Part shown: positions 18,275 through 46,273 of the stretch, in pieces | Numbering within the stretch: the first letter of the stretch is position 1 | Layout of the letters: every line of letters begins with the position of its first letter | Source: Blastocystis sp. Blastoise | Taxonomy: Eukaryota > Sar > Bigyra > Opalinata > Blastocystidae | Reading direction: 5' to 3' | DNA length: 64,000 bases | Assembly (NCBI GenBank): GCA_039096225.1 | Contig: JBBPEB010000026.1 | Span: 168,501-232,500 of the forward strand | Translations under genes and position numbers: made by a program | Notes under the pieces: generated by a model | What the model was told of the DNA's origin: nothing | Database searches by the model: none | What the model saw: the letters and a program-made list of their open reading frames with translations, nothing else

Positions 18275-20448
18275 TTGAATCAAAAATGATTGTAGAAATG
18301 TGAAAGAGAAAATGAAGCTGAAAACTATAAAACATAAAATAGAGAACTAATTCGCAACTAGAATAATTTATAAAGCATACAGAAGCGTCTGGATAAGTAA
18401 CAATGAAAAACATTGACCAATCATGTTGTCAACCCTAAAAGAATAGAACTAATTTTAATAGAATCATCGACTTTCATCATCTAGAACTTGAGATACGTAT
18501 TTCATTAAAACCAAGAAAGCCAATACACTTCACCGATTAGAAGATACAATTCAATTTTTAAACAAAGCAACTTTTAAGAATTTTTTTGGCAGGATACACT
18601 TCAGCAGTTACGTTTTAAAAGCAAAAACTCAATGAAATAAGAATACTGTAAGAAAAAATGTTTGTGCGATACAAAAATTTTATTTTTAGTATTTTTTTTG
18701 TATTCAAGTTAAAACTTGCTTTAGTTGTTATTTTCCCCATGTAAAAGAGTTTCTGCTATTAGAGAACTTATTCTTTGAAGAGAAATTGAAGACCAATGTA
18801 ATTGTGTAATTAATTATTTTGCATATACAACTATTATTTCTATTTTAGAGTCATACTCAACGTTTCTAAATGAAATTCATGTAACTTTACTTCATCGTCA
18901 GATTAAAGATAAACCGGAATTGACCAAGAGTAGTAATACGGTATTTATAGCACTAATATACTAATTGAGTATAAAATTCTGTAATCTTGAAATGATATAA
19001 CTAACTTCTCCTCTCATTCAAAAGAATTACTAAACCTTAATAACTCTATTTCAGTGTTATTGTCCTTTTCTAGGATTATAAGACGTGTTTTCTATCATGA
19101 AATGATAATAGCGTAACTTATATTATTCGAAGAAGCATAATTAGACTTAATTCGCTTTTATTTTTATGTAGCAAACAATACTGTTTTCATTATATGCTTT
19201 TTTATAAATAATATATCATCATGAATTGAATATATATTTTTATTTTATTTTTCAGAGTTTATTTATATTGTAATATTGATATCGAAATTTTTTTAACATA
19301 AAAAAATGCTTTCATTTTTTAAAAATTATAAATTATTTTTTTCATTTTTTCTTTTGACTTTTAGTTAAATATATTTTGACTTATTTGAACTTTTTCTTAT
19401 TTAAATAACTTAGACATATCATGCATGACTCATTTACATGATAATTATTATTTTATAACACAATAAAGAGTTTTATGATTCTGACTCAAATATTGTTGTG
19501 TAAACTCATAGAATTGTCTTTTAGACTTGAAATGATTCTGTAAACAATAATTAAACAATAAAAACATTTAGAAATCAATATTGAGAAAGTTGACTGAATT
19601 ACGACTCTAATCTATTTGTTTTGAATAATAGAGATCATAGTTACATTGCAAGTCACTCTCTACACATATACACATAATAAATAACAAACAACTCTTACCT
19701 CACTAATTGACTGATCCTTAAGACTCGGTCAAAACTAATAAATTTTTGTCACTCTATACCTTATACAACACAGTACTTCATTATTTAATGTCTATTGCCT
19801 AAATAGACTCAAAATGAAAAATCAAAAACTCAACTTTTATCAAAAATTTCTCTAAGTCGATGAAAAACAGTCAACCTTTTGCATTTTTTGAATTTTCTAA
19901 AAATATTTGGTTTTCCCCATGGGAAACAAACCTTTTTGACTGGAGAAAAATTACCAAATTTCTTCGTGCCTGCTAGTGTATAAACAACATTTCTAACATT
20001 TCTAGATCAATTTTCATAATTTGTTTAATGTACAATACTAATCAAATAATTGATTAAATAAATTTATATTTTATTATGAGTTTTAATTAAAAAAACTCTG
20101 AAATTAATATAATGAACAATTGATTTCATTTATTTTCTGGCTGGTTACTGCATATACGAAATAGACACTTCCTTATACTTGATTACATAACAATATACCT
20201 TGATAAGTTCATAAAAACAAGTAAAAAAATAATTCTTATTGAAATCCGATATCATAATATCTATTGGATAATCTCGTTATTTGATCCAATGATTGCGGTT
20301 ATTCACAAATGACCAATAATTTTTTTGAATACCATTCTTCTTTTAGAAAACAACTTTTTCTATTTTTTTAATTATTATTATAACCAAATTGTATATTTTA
20401 GACAATCTTATTTTTGTTGCATTCATAATCTATATAGGTTCATTGCCG
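18275..20448. other. Intergenic region between divergent genes
   Basis: About 2.2 kb separating the minus-strand membrane-protein gene from the plus-strand ABC transporter. It should carry both promoters. No open frame, RNA gene or recognisable element was seen. Confidence 0.6.
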
Positions 20449-25691
<5,243 letters not shown>

Positions 25692-25728
<37 letters not shown>

Positions 25729-25797
25729 TTTCTTCTTTCAATTATTCTAATTATTTTATTTATTTACATTATATTTTAATATCTTTTAATCTTAAGA

Positions 25798-25864
<67 letters not shown>

Positions 25865-27567
25865 CAACTATTATATACATATACTTTCATTTCCACTATT
25901 TTTATTGTTATATTTGTTTTAACTATTCATATATGAATATGATTTATATATACATTTGATTGCCATTTTCCGTTGTTTTTATATAAATCACTTTATATTC
26001 ATATGTTAAATTCACATTTTATGTTTCTATTTGATTTCATATGATATATATATATATATTGTTATTAAACCTTTATTTGTTTGTATGTTCTTATTTTAAT
26101 ATTTGTTTTTATTATTATTTCTTATTTTCACTATTTCACTCTTTCTTATATATATATACTTTTTCGTATTCAATTAATGTATATATTCATTTTTATAATT
26201 ATGTTGTGTATTATTTTATAATACTTATCTTATATATTTGTATAACATTTGTTTTCTTTTCTTCTTTTTTGCTATTGTTGTTGTTTTAAAGTTTTATTGT
26301 TGTTATTTATACACATTCAAATTCTATTTGATATGTATATAAAATTTTCTTTCCTTTTTACTAATAGATTTCAGTTCTTTTCATCCTCTTTCAGTCATTT
26401 TATTTGTCATTCGTTATTCCTGGATCTAGCTCTTTTTAGCTTGTGTTTTTTTGTTACTTAGAATATTATAATAGAATTACTATTACTATTACTATTTCTT
26501 TACTTAAATATTATAATATTATCATCTATGCAGTCCATTAAGTATATGATTATATATATACTAGTTCGAGTAATATATACATCTATATATTATTTTTTTT
26601 GTTTTTATTGTTTTTTATTTCATTATTTAATCATTTCAATTGTTGTTTTCCTCATTATTTTTATTTATATACCTTTATATTTTTTTATTTTTTTTTTTTA
26701 TTTACATAACATTATTTATATATATCGTTTCTTCTATTTACATATATATTAATTATTACTCAATATAAATCTTTTTATTTATTTATACGAATATTCTAAT
26801 AATTTCTTTCTTTTTTTTTTGTTTCAATTCCCAAGTTTACATATTTATATTTGCCTCTATTTATTTCTATATTTTCTCTCTTTATGTTTTTCTTTCTTTA
26901 TACTTTTCTATTTATATTGAATATATATTTATGAACATATATATAGAAATTTTTTTATTATTTTATTTTAAAATCTCCTCTAATATATATATAATTTTTT
27001 TTACCCATTGCGATTCACTTTTTCACATATATAAAATTATTCGTTGTATAGGCATTCTTCGTTATTTCTCATTATTTATTGATAATATATATATACCTAT
27101 TTATAATTATTCATTATATATATATATATATATCTTTATGTTTTGTTTTGTGTCGCTTCCAAAGATTATTCTTTTTTTTTTCTATAAAAAAGTATAACTT
27201 TTGTATATATAGTTACATTTGTATTTCATTTTTATTCTCTACATTTTTTCATTATATTACTATTTTTTCAAATTATTTCTTTAGAATCAACTTATCTTTA
27301 TATATATCTTGAAAGATATATATAAATATATATAAAAAATATTCCTGTAAATTTGAAGATTCTAGTTCTTTTTTCTTCTCTTGTTATTCCTCATTGTTAT
27401 TATCCATTTTTTAGGATTATTTTATGTTTTATTTATATTGTTTTGTTTTTACAATATTTACCAATTCATGTATACATATAAATAAATAATTTCACTATAA
27501 ATACACTTGTTTAACTATAAAATTCAAAATAGAATCCATATTAATGAATACAAAAAGAGTAAAAATT
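25692..27567. other. Intergenic T-rich region, no gene seen
   Basis: About 1.9 kb of T-rich sequence on the plus strand downstream of the ABC transporter. It contains a (TA)n tract at about 25800-25861. The open frames here are Phe/Ile/Tyr-rich translations of T-runs, without conserved motifs. Confidence 0.65.
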
Positions 27568-27649
27568 CGACAACTGCAGGATTCGAACCTGCGCGGGCAA
27601 AGCCCAGTAGATTTCTAGTCTACCTCCTTAACCACTCGGACAAATTGTC
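27568..27649 (-). tRNA. tRNA-Ser (anticodon AGA)
   Basis: An 82-nt class II tRNA on the minus strand. The acceptor stem pairs GACAATT with AGTTGTC, with a G discriminator. The anticodon stem-loop is GTAGA-CTAGAAA-TCTAC with anticodon AGA, read as IGA after deamination, for UCU/UCC/UCA. A long variable arm (CTGGGCTTTGCCCG) and the T-loop GGTTCGAATCC are present. No CCA is encoded and no intron is present. T-rich stretches immediately downstream can serve as the Pol III terminator. Confidence 0.95.
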
Positions 27650-28404
27650 TATTGAAAAGTCTTCTCTTTTTCATTATATGATATCTCTCAAATATATATT
27701 TTATTTTGTTAAATATATACAAATGAACAACGTTCATTGGATACTGACATGTTAACTAAACTAAATATACAAAAAACAATTCAAAGATTTATCAAAATAC
27801 ATTTATTTTCTTCAAATCATATAAATTTGATATGATATATATTTTCTAATTACTATATCAATGACGTCTACCATTTGATAACATAAAATAGTCTCCATAG
27901 AGTAATATTCACAAAAAAATATTGTTTTTATTCATTAGTTCACGTATCGTTATATCATGCATTGTAACTCTAACATGACTTTCAATCAAAACAATAAATA
28001 GAAGGACAATTACTATGATCAATTATGTGTATTTCATAGCAATTCTTTATTATCTTGAAGAATAGAGACTACGTACATATAAATTTCAATAAAATAAAAG
28101 TTTCCTTTTACTTGAGACAACATAAAAAACAATATAAACAATCATGAAAAAGCTTTCAGCTTATTGCGAATATAACAAGACTTTTAGTCAAAAACCATTA
28201 AATAATCGCGACTCTCCGTTTCTCTGATGCTCTTAAGAAGAGATTGAGATTGAAGAAAAACGAACCAATATGATAATGAATAAGGTCAATATATGGTCCT
28301 TTATTTTGGACATTAGGGTCACTCTGTCTTTTGCATTTCCTCTGTAAATGTTGTTTTATATTATTTTGTTTATTGTTTGTTCATATTAAATATAACTGTT
28401 CATA
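27650..28404. other. Intergenic region upstream of the TRAP-gamma gene
   Basis: About 750 bp with no open frame of interest. It would hold the promoters of the tRNA (internal) and of the TRAP-gamma gene. No motif was recognised. Confidence 0.55.
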
Positions 28405-29247
28405 ATGCCTGCTGATAAGTATGTTTTGATACCTTCCTCCTATTCCCTGGCTCTTTTATTATTTTTTATACTTATTTTTTTGAATTTTATAAGAAAGTTG
28501 TCAAGGATGAATTCTCTGAATTCAAACAAGCTGGTGCCAGTACCTCTGAAAAGATGTGCAGTGTTTCTGTAGCTGCTATTACCTCTCTTCTTCCTGCTTT
28601 CCTCTTTGCTTCTAACGTTTATGGATGTGGACTCAAGACTTATCCTATTCTTGCCATTTGTGTTATTATTCCTGCTATTATTTTATTCTTCTCTTACAAG
28701 AAGACTGAAAAGAAAACTCTCTCCAGTTTAAGTAGAGCTAGGTATATTTATTTATTGTTTTTTTTTTTGCTCATTATTATTATTCATTATTTTTTAATAT
28801 TCTATCATACTGTTTATATATAGAAGAAATAAGAATACTCGTAAGAATCAAGAATCTGCTGATGAAGCTGCTCAAGCTGTTAAGCATCAAGCTACTAGTT
28901 GGGCTTTCTTCTACAACAATGCTATCTACTTAGTATATATAAATTAATTTATTCCATAAAATAATCATTTTCTTTTTTTTGTCTTCATATATTATATTTA
29001 TATAACAAAATATTTATATTCTCCTTTCTATAGTCTGTCTTCCTCTTAGTTGCTAGATATGTTATGCCTCGTATTCCTTATAATCTTCCTAATCAATATG
29101 TCTGTTGTATTTCCAGTATGTTTTTTTTTTTTTTATTTATTTATTTTTTGTATATATTATAATGTTATTGAAATATACTTATGACTTTTATGTATAGCTG
29201 GAATTGCTGCTGCAGTCACTTTCTTAAATTATAAAGGATATATTTAA
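28405..29247 (+). CDS. SSR3: Translocon-associated protein subunit gamma (TRAP-gamma)
   Basis: This is an ER membrane subunit of the TRAP/SSR complex, which assists Sec61 during protein translocation. Five exons encode MPAD..., then KVVKDEFSEFKQ, two N-terminal hydrophobic hairpin segments (SVAAITSLLPAFLFA and YPILAICVIIPAIILFF), a charged segment (KNTRKNQESADEAAQ), the family signature ATSWAFFYNNAIYLSVF, and a final hydrophobic pair ending NYKGYI with TAA at 29245-29247. The 'A-T-x-x-x-x-F-Y-N-N' block and four-helix layout match TRAP-gamma of animals and other eukaryotes. The first junction is awkward. With the strong donor AA|GTATGT the frame is lost; with TAT|GTTTTG it is kept, and a GTTTTG donor is also needed in the HROB-like gene. 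Confidence 0.8.
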
Positions 29248-29459
29248 ATTATTGGGACTAATTAATACTGTACTAAAATAGAGAAATGAAAATCATCTTA
29301 TTGTTTTGTTATTATGTTTAGAATAAATAAAAGATAAAAATATTAGAAAACAAATTTTTTTTTGCATTCATAAAAATTTATCAATTTTTTAGACAGAAAA
29401 AATCTCATTTTAAAAATATTTTATCATAAAGTCATTTAATATTTAAAAATAAATTATTA

Positions 29460-33000
<3,541 letters not shown>

Positions 33001-33269
33001 ATTGATATATAATCTCCTTAAAGAAGAATCATTATATACTAGTTTTAGCTTATTTTTGTTCAATTTCTGTTTTGCATTTTTTACAATCTCTTTCTCATTT
33101 ATTGTGAAAAAAATAAAATATACACGTATATACAAAACCCATAAAATTTAAATACATTCATAAAACTAATTAAAATAAACAAAAATTCAAAATTCCTTTA
33201 AAACACACATTATTATTTTATTCAATTAACACTGTTAAGTCTAGAATATAAGTTTTAATTCAAACAAAT

Positions 33270-33930
33270 ATGACAAATGATAAAGAATTTAATAAATTGC
33301 AAACACTTCTCACCAAATTTCGTGATGATGTATTCACTAGTAGTTCTCTTTTAACATTAAATGAATTTTTAGATGTCTACAATGATGGAAGAGAGTGAAC
33401 AAAATATATCAAACATAGATAAAGCAATGGAACATTTTGATTCGTTTGTTTCTTTATATGAGGTAAAGAAAGTATATTTCTATCCAGTCATTCAAAATCT
33501 AATGATACTCTTAAGAATTCACAGATGTTTAGCATTAATGAAATCAAAAAATACAGTTGTAACAACATATCTTGGCTGTGTTGACAAATATTTTCCGGAA
33601 TCTGAGAGTATATTGATTTTTCACTTGTATTAGTTATTGAATTACAATATTTATTTTTTGTATTTATAGGTGAATCAAATCAATTCATTCATGAATCTCG
33701 ACAAGTATTATTATCAGCTATTGTTAATGGGAAAAAAGATAAACAAAAAGTATTTATATATTTTATTATTATTATTTCTTATTATTAATATAAAGGTCAT
33801 AGAAATTATGTCTTGTTACTCGTTTACTACAATTTGTATTCAATCTGTTAATTTCGCAAATGTTGTTTTAAATGATTTGGAATTAGAAAAGCATGTCTTA
33901 GAAACAGAATCCATTACAAACAAACAATAA
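33270..33930 (+). CDS. Small unrecognised alpha-helical protein
   Basis: This four-exon model starts MTNDKEFNKLQTLL. It uses a 45-nt intron after RDD (GTATTC...TTTTTAG), continues MSTMMEESEQNISNIDKAMEHFDSF, and ends LELEKHVLETESITNKQ with TAA at 33928-33930. Introns lie at about 33607-33669 and 33751-33797. The product would be about 170 residues, mostly helical with heptad-like hydrophobic spacing near the N-terminus. No family was recognised. It follows the previous gene on the same strand by 269 bp. Confidence 0.4.
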
Positions 33931-34097
33931 TATATTTAATATATAGATATAAAAAAACAAATTGACTAGTTTTGTTTGTTTTATATAATGTTTATTGTAT
34001 AAAGATATAGATATATATATATAATTTGATTATATGGTAATGAAACATACACGAAATAATTATAAACATAATAAGAGAATTATCTATATAATACGAA

Positions 34098-40473
<6,376 letters not shown>

Positions 40474-40965
40474 TTTTTAGGTGTTGATAATTCAAACAGA
40501 TATATATGAAAACTCAAATATGTTGATAGAATTCAACGATAAATAATAATTAAATTACCAAATCTTAAATAACTCTGGGAAAATTCATCAAATACAGTTT
40601 AAAACACAATATAATAGTGATAAAAAAAAGTATTTTTATTGTCTGTATTATAAGTTAATTAAGTAGAAATAAGTATTTAAGAGTGATAAATAGGTTCTGA
40701 AAGTGTTTTTAACAAAGTGAATTAAGTCAGTTTTTTTTATTTAAAATAGTTATTGAATGAAAAACATTTTAAAATCATCGTTTTTACGTTATTCTTTTTT
40801 AGTTTATTTCTATGAACGTCGTATAACTTAAAAGAATAACAAAAGATATAATAAAGTTGAGAAAATTATAATATGAAAACAATTTAACAAATGAATACGA
40901 TAAGACTATTATAGGCATCTAGATAAATGAAGTTGAGATTATTTATGTCATAGAGGAAATGATAT
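40474..40965. other. Intergenic region
   Basis: About 490 bp between the dynactin-like gene start and the 3' end of the phosphoesterase gene, both on the minus strand. Nothing was recognised in it. Confidence 0.55.
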
Positions 40966-42712
40966 TTATAATCTTTTACAAGAAATCTCTTTAATCATCC
41001 ACTTATTGTTTTTGTTAATAAGATTCAATATGGTATATCTTCCTTTACTATAGAGAGGAGTCATATAATATAGTCTAACTCATATGAATAATAATATTGA
41101 AGTAATAAAATAGATACTTAAAAGGTCCAGCATTAATAACCGCGGGAGAATAGTCCATAGCTCCAATAGAATTCAATCCTTGTGCTGCATGCATATGTCC
41201 ATGAACTAACCCAACAAAACGAGGTGCCTATATATATATATATATATATATATATCAATTATATTAATATGATATAAGATAATATAAATAGATATATATA
41301 TATGTATATATACAATAGATGCAGAGAAGATGATATCATATAATAATTGACTTCCTCCATTCACGTGAACATAAGATTCTGGATCATCATCTATTTATAT
41401 ATAATAATATAAGTATAAGTATAACTATAATAAAATAAATACCAGTAGCAACAATATCAGATCTTTTTTTAATAGCACTACTTGTTCCTATGTATATAAT
41501 AATAATAATAATAATTAAAAGAAATAAATATTATATATATATACCAAATATAGAAGGTGGACAATGAGTAAGAACAAACATCTATATATAATAATTTATA
41601 TATAGTATAAATAACAATATATAACGTAAAAAAATATATAAAAAAAATATTATTTTTGACTATATATCATTATAGAATGAAAAATAATATAGTAAAAAAA
41701 TATATATATATGTATATACTTGTTTATCTTCAGGTACAGAATCGAAGAGAGAATGTATTTCTTTGTAGGGGAAATCCGATGTGTCTTTAGGGTAGCCTAA
41801 TCATTCAATATATATTATGAATAAAGTTAATAATACAGTTAATAAATATATATATACATTATTTATGATATTTATAATAATATAATAAAAATATATTTAT
41901 GATGTTAATAGTATTATAATAAATAATATATATATTATGAATGATATAGAATATATATTTAATATATATATACCTGACCATAAATGTTCAATTCCTTCGC
42001 ATGAGGAGATACAACTACCTCCATAACCGACGAGACATAATCCGGGGAGAATCTCTTCAACCTATAGAAATAAAGGGAGAATGAAGAATAAACGATATTG
42101 ATTATGAGGAGAAATATTATATTATATAACATAAATAGTGAATGATGCAAAATATAATAACATAAATATATATAATATATTAAAACGAAAAAAGTACAAT
42201 AAATAAAAATATATAATAAATAAGATTAATATTCCTATATATAAACACATATAATATACTCTATTATGCATATTAATATAATTTAATTGGTGTTCGTTCC
42301 CTTCAGAAAAATGTTCTAATAAATCGTGCTATATATATAGAACATATATATAATTTCTTTAATAAAAATAGAAAATACATTTCCAGGAACAAAATATTGT
42401 GGAATATGATAAGTATCAATTACTATAAGAAAAATGTTATTATTATTATTTTATTTTTTTTGAAAAATATATATATATCATTAAAAATAAAATACTTGAC
42501 ATAATCGATTTAAATTTATCATAATCTTCATCTCGTTTATTTTTTCTATTGCTATCGCTTCCAACACACATAGCTACATCACCACAATTAAAGATCATAT
42601 CAATATTTTTTTCTTCTTCCATGAGTTGTTTAAATTGAGATTCAAATGTTGGGCATATATGAATATCGCTTATCATTAAAATACGAACGCTTCTACCTAT
42701 TGCTTCTGCCAT
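40966..42712 (-). CDS. Calcineurin-like metallophosphoesterase
   Basis: This binuclear-metal phosphoesterase is encoded by about eight to nine exons. The metal-binding motifs appear in order: ISDIHICP (D-x-H), NCGDVAM (GDxx), VPGN|HDLLEHF (GNHD, split by an intron), MFVLTHCPPS, and LVHGHMHAAQG (GHxH). The start is placed at MAEAIGR (42712); an in-frame ATG nine codons upstream (42739) is an alternative. The exon before GYPKDTSDF is read in the frame GYGGSCISSCEGIEHLWS, which joins cleanly at GT/AG. The end NAGPF|NKGRYTILNLINK...CKRL (TAA at 40966-40968) gives a proper final beta-strand. The substrate (protein, nucleotide or lipid phosphate) cannot be told from sequence. Confidence 0.8.
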
Positions 42713-43725
42713 AATTAATAGTTTCACAATAAATTTCAAGAATACGAATATATTGTGACAAAAAACTTATGATTTTTTTCTTTGTTTATATGTCTACTAA
42801 TTCATACATTTGATATTTAGTATCGTCTCATAACAGTAAGCACTAATTTCTTCGTAATCTATCTAGTTAATACTTTTCGATGTTAAACAAATTGTGCATT
42901 TATGCAAAAATAGTTCTTAAAATAGAATAATCAATATTAATTTGTCACTTGTATAACATATATATATATTTAATTCAGTTGTTTCCATTTTATAACTCAA
43001 TCACTAATTGATTTTCTCTTTTTTCAATAAATTACATTCAAATAGTATTTAAAGGTTTAAAATTCTTCATGATATATTTGAAGAACATCACTAAACAAAA
43101 CAATTAAACGAAATGAAGACTAATTTTTAATAGAATAATTCCAAGCAGACAAGGAATGTATATATTTAGAATATACCAATAATCATAAGATGATTAACAA
43201 CAAAAACGGACTTTTAACAAATAACTATCATTCACAATATCATTTTATTTATACAATACATCATTAAAACAATAATATAATATATAAATAATTCAATAGA
43301 TCATCAAAAAAAAGTATATTTATTATAGAGACACAAAAATATATATATAGATTTTTTACAAAAAGAAAGTTGAAATATGATAATTCATAAAAGAGACAGC
43401 AAAAACAGAATAGTTAATAGAAATGAGCAGACAAAAAAATAATAAAATAAAATTAGATAATATATAACATATGTTTATATATATTTATAATACATTCATC
43501 AACGATGAATATTAAACAAATATTCAAATCATTCTCATTTAATGTATATATAATATATATATATATAGTACCCCCCTATATATAGAAAAAAGATTGTAAA
43601 TGATGATTCAATATATATATATAAATAGTTTAAGAATTCTTCATAGTAAAATAAATTCATTAAAAAATTTAAAAAATAAATCATAATAATTCATCATTAT
43701 ATTTTATTATATATATAATAATTCT
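42713..43725. other. Intergenic region
   Basis: About 1 kb of A+T-rich DNA between the phosphoesterase start and the 3' end of the SLC35F6-like gene. No gene or repeat of note was seen. Confidence 0.55.
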
Positions 43726-44214
43726 TTATTCTTTATCATAATTAACACAAGGTAATTTGACAATTTTATTATAAGTAAAAGAGCCACTAATAATAAAGAG
43801 GAATCCAATTAATTCTATTAACGAATTCCAAGAAATACCTTCGCCAAAGAAAGGTTCTCCATAAATAGATTTAAGTATATAATAAATAATAATATTAACA
43901 ATCCAAATACATAAGGTACGAGCAGCTTCAATAATAGTTCTATATACAGCACCATATGTTTCTGTAGTCATAATAGCGAAATTATTATATCCGAAACAGC
44001 AGAATATATAGAAGATCAACCAATAAGTTAAAGGTGTACTATTACGTAACATTTCAAAGGTATCCAAAGTATCTTCGTGGAAAACCGCGGTTATAAATTT
44101 ATTAGTAGTTGGAGTATGTTGTAAAATAAATAACACTAAAGCACATACTGAACTATATATATATATATAGTTATGTATATAGATAATAAATTATTATAAA
44201 ATATTATAAAATAT

Positions 44215-44311
<97 letters not shown>

Positions 44312-45121
44312 CGCCCCAGAAACCTTCTAATCCGACAATAAAAGTAGAGGGTATATAGACACGTTTCATAAGGAATTCTTCACTAACCATTTGGCCTGCT
44401 TGAATAACTTGAGCAAACACAACAAGACAAATAGCGAGAATAACCATACTTGTATCATCACTATTACCACTCATGCCTGTACTATTTTCATCAAATTTTA
44501 TTAAAGGCGCAGAACCAACGACAATTATACCAAAAACAACAGAAAGAATACTTAACCATTGATATAAACGGAACTTCTTCTTAAAAACTATCATCGATAA
44601 TATAGCAGCAAAGATTACCATAGCACCACGAAGCATTTGCCAAATTGAGGCTGATATATAAAATAAACCGATATTCATAAAGCAAGTGGAACAGAAATCA
44701 CACATAGCAGGAATTAAAGCCCAAAAGATATTCTATACAGATGCATAATAGAAGATATCAACAACAACAAAAAAAGAAATTATAATGAATTCTTTGTTTA
44801 AAATAAAATATATACTGTCCAATAGAATTCTTTGTGTTCAGGTTCTTTCTCAATTAAGTTATTTTCAACATCATTCTTGTTCTTATTAGTTAACTTATGA
44901 ATTAAACAGTTAATAGCAAACATAAAACAACAAAAGAACATTCCGAAAAACATAGACTCAGTTTGGAACCATGGCTTATTGAAAACATGTTCATCAGGAT
45001 TACCTTGAGCATCAAAACCAGTAGATTTTAAGGTAAACAAGAATTTTTGTACTAAAACGTTTCCTGTACCAAAGCAAAGAAGACCTGGAATAGAAGAATA
45101 TTTTGTTAATTTACTAACCAT
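43726..45121 (-). CDS. SLC35F6-like DMT-superfamily membrane transporter
   Basis: This multi-pass membrane protein belongs to the drug/metabolite transporter superfamily. Three exons cover it: about 45121-44818 (MVSKLTKYSSIPGLL, first helices), about 44733-44315 and about 44153-43726, ending CVNYDKE. The block CDFCSTCFMNIGLFYISASIWQMLRGA followed by FRLYQWLSILSVVFGIIVVG closely resembles the SLC35F6 signature, as does QAGQMVSEEFLMKRVYIPS...GLEGFWGG. About ten hydrophobic segments can be counted. Family members sit in endomembranes or mitochondria-associated sites; the substrate is not established. The intron at about 44154-44314 holds a (TAA)n and (TA)n tract. Confidence 0.8.
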
Positions 45122-46273
45122 TATTCTATTTGTTTAATGAAATTAAATAAAAATAAAACAATAATTCATGTTATTAACAGAAGAAAATGTAAACACAAGT
45201 TTAGGTTCGAATGAATGATTGGATAATTTCTCTAATGACCAGCTAAAGAACAAAGGTTGGTAATGGTTTCAGTCATATATCTGCGTCAGAATGACGATTA
45301 CTATTATTCAGATGTCATAATGAATTCGACCAATCGAATACACTATTTTGCCAAATGAGATAATTGTTTTTCTATTGAAATACATTTTCGAAGGATCCAA
45401 TTGTTCTTCATTCTGTTGTTTTGGAACAATAGTGGTAAAGAAGAAATGACGAGTAAACACAATTGTCATTTCCACAAGAACAAATCGATTTTTATTTGTG
45501 TCGTCTTTTTTTCCCCTTTAAGTCATTTGTATGCAACAAACAATGAATAGACCTTATTTAATTCTATAAAATACATCTGAAATACACAACACTAGAAAGA
45601 ATTATTATTGTATTTGGGATCTTTTTTATTGATCATATTTTTTATTTTTATTTGATTCTAAACAGTAACATTTAAGAAATATGGAAACTGAAAGATTTTG
45701 AATAGTTGGAAATAGTTATATATAATGAGTCAATTATGATAAGAATTCTTTGAATAAGAAATAAGATTAATGTATGATATTATTTGAGATTGGATAGATC
45801 AGGGTTTTTATATTTTTAAAGTTCTAGTTTTAACAATAGATATATAAATGAAATAATGTAGATCATAAGAGAATCAACAGTATATAGAAATTTAAATATT
45901 TTCTTATGTCTTCGAAGAACTAAACAGTTTATGAATATGTTTTCTATTCTATTTAAAAGAATTCTATATTCTAGTGATATAAATACTAATAATCAAGAAT
46001 TATTTCATAAATGTTCTTATTTTGATAGGATTATTAAAATATTATGCAATATATAAAAGTTAACAATTTAAACAAACCATTTAAAAAAAAAACTAAAATG
46101 TATTAACCACATCAAAAATGAAAAAGAAATAAAATTTTAAAAAAATGTTAAATAGTATACTTGCCTATATATAAATAGACTTTTATGTTTATGGAAAAAT
46201 GAAAATAAATATCGTAAAATACAAATATAAAATCTATAATATATATATAATAGATTAATATATAAAAAAGTGA
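45122..46273. other. Intergenic region
   Basis: About 1.15 kb between the SLC35F6-like start and the 3' end of the next minus-strand gene. No coding or RNA features were recognised. Confidence 0.55.

Noticed and set aside
25692-27320. Several Phe/Tyr/Ile-rich plus-strand open frames
   Set aside because: Biased translations of T-rich intergenic DNA without conserved motifs or splice structure.
40966-42712. Anomalous splice site before GYPKDTSDF in the phosphoesterase
   Set aside because: It disappeared once the preceding exon was read in the frame GYGGSCISSCEGIEHLWS, which joins by normal GT/AG.
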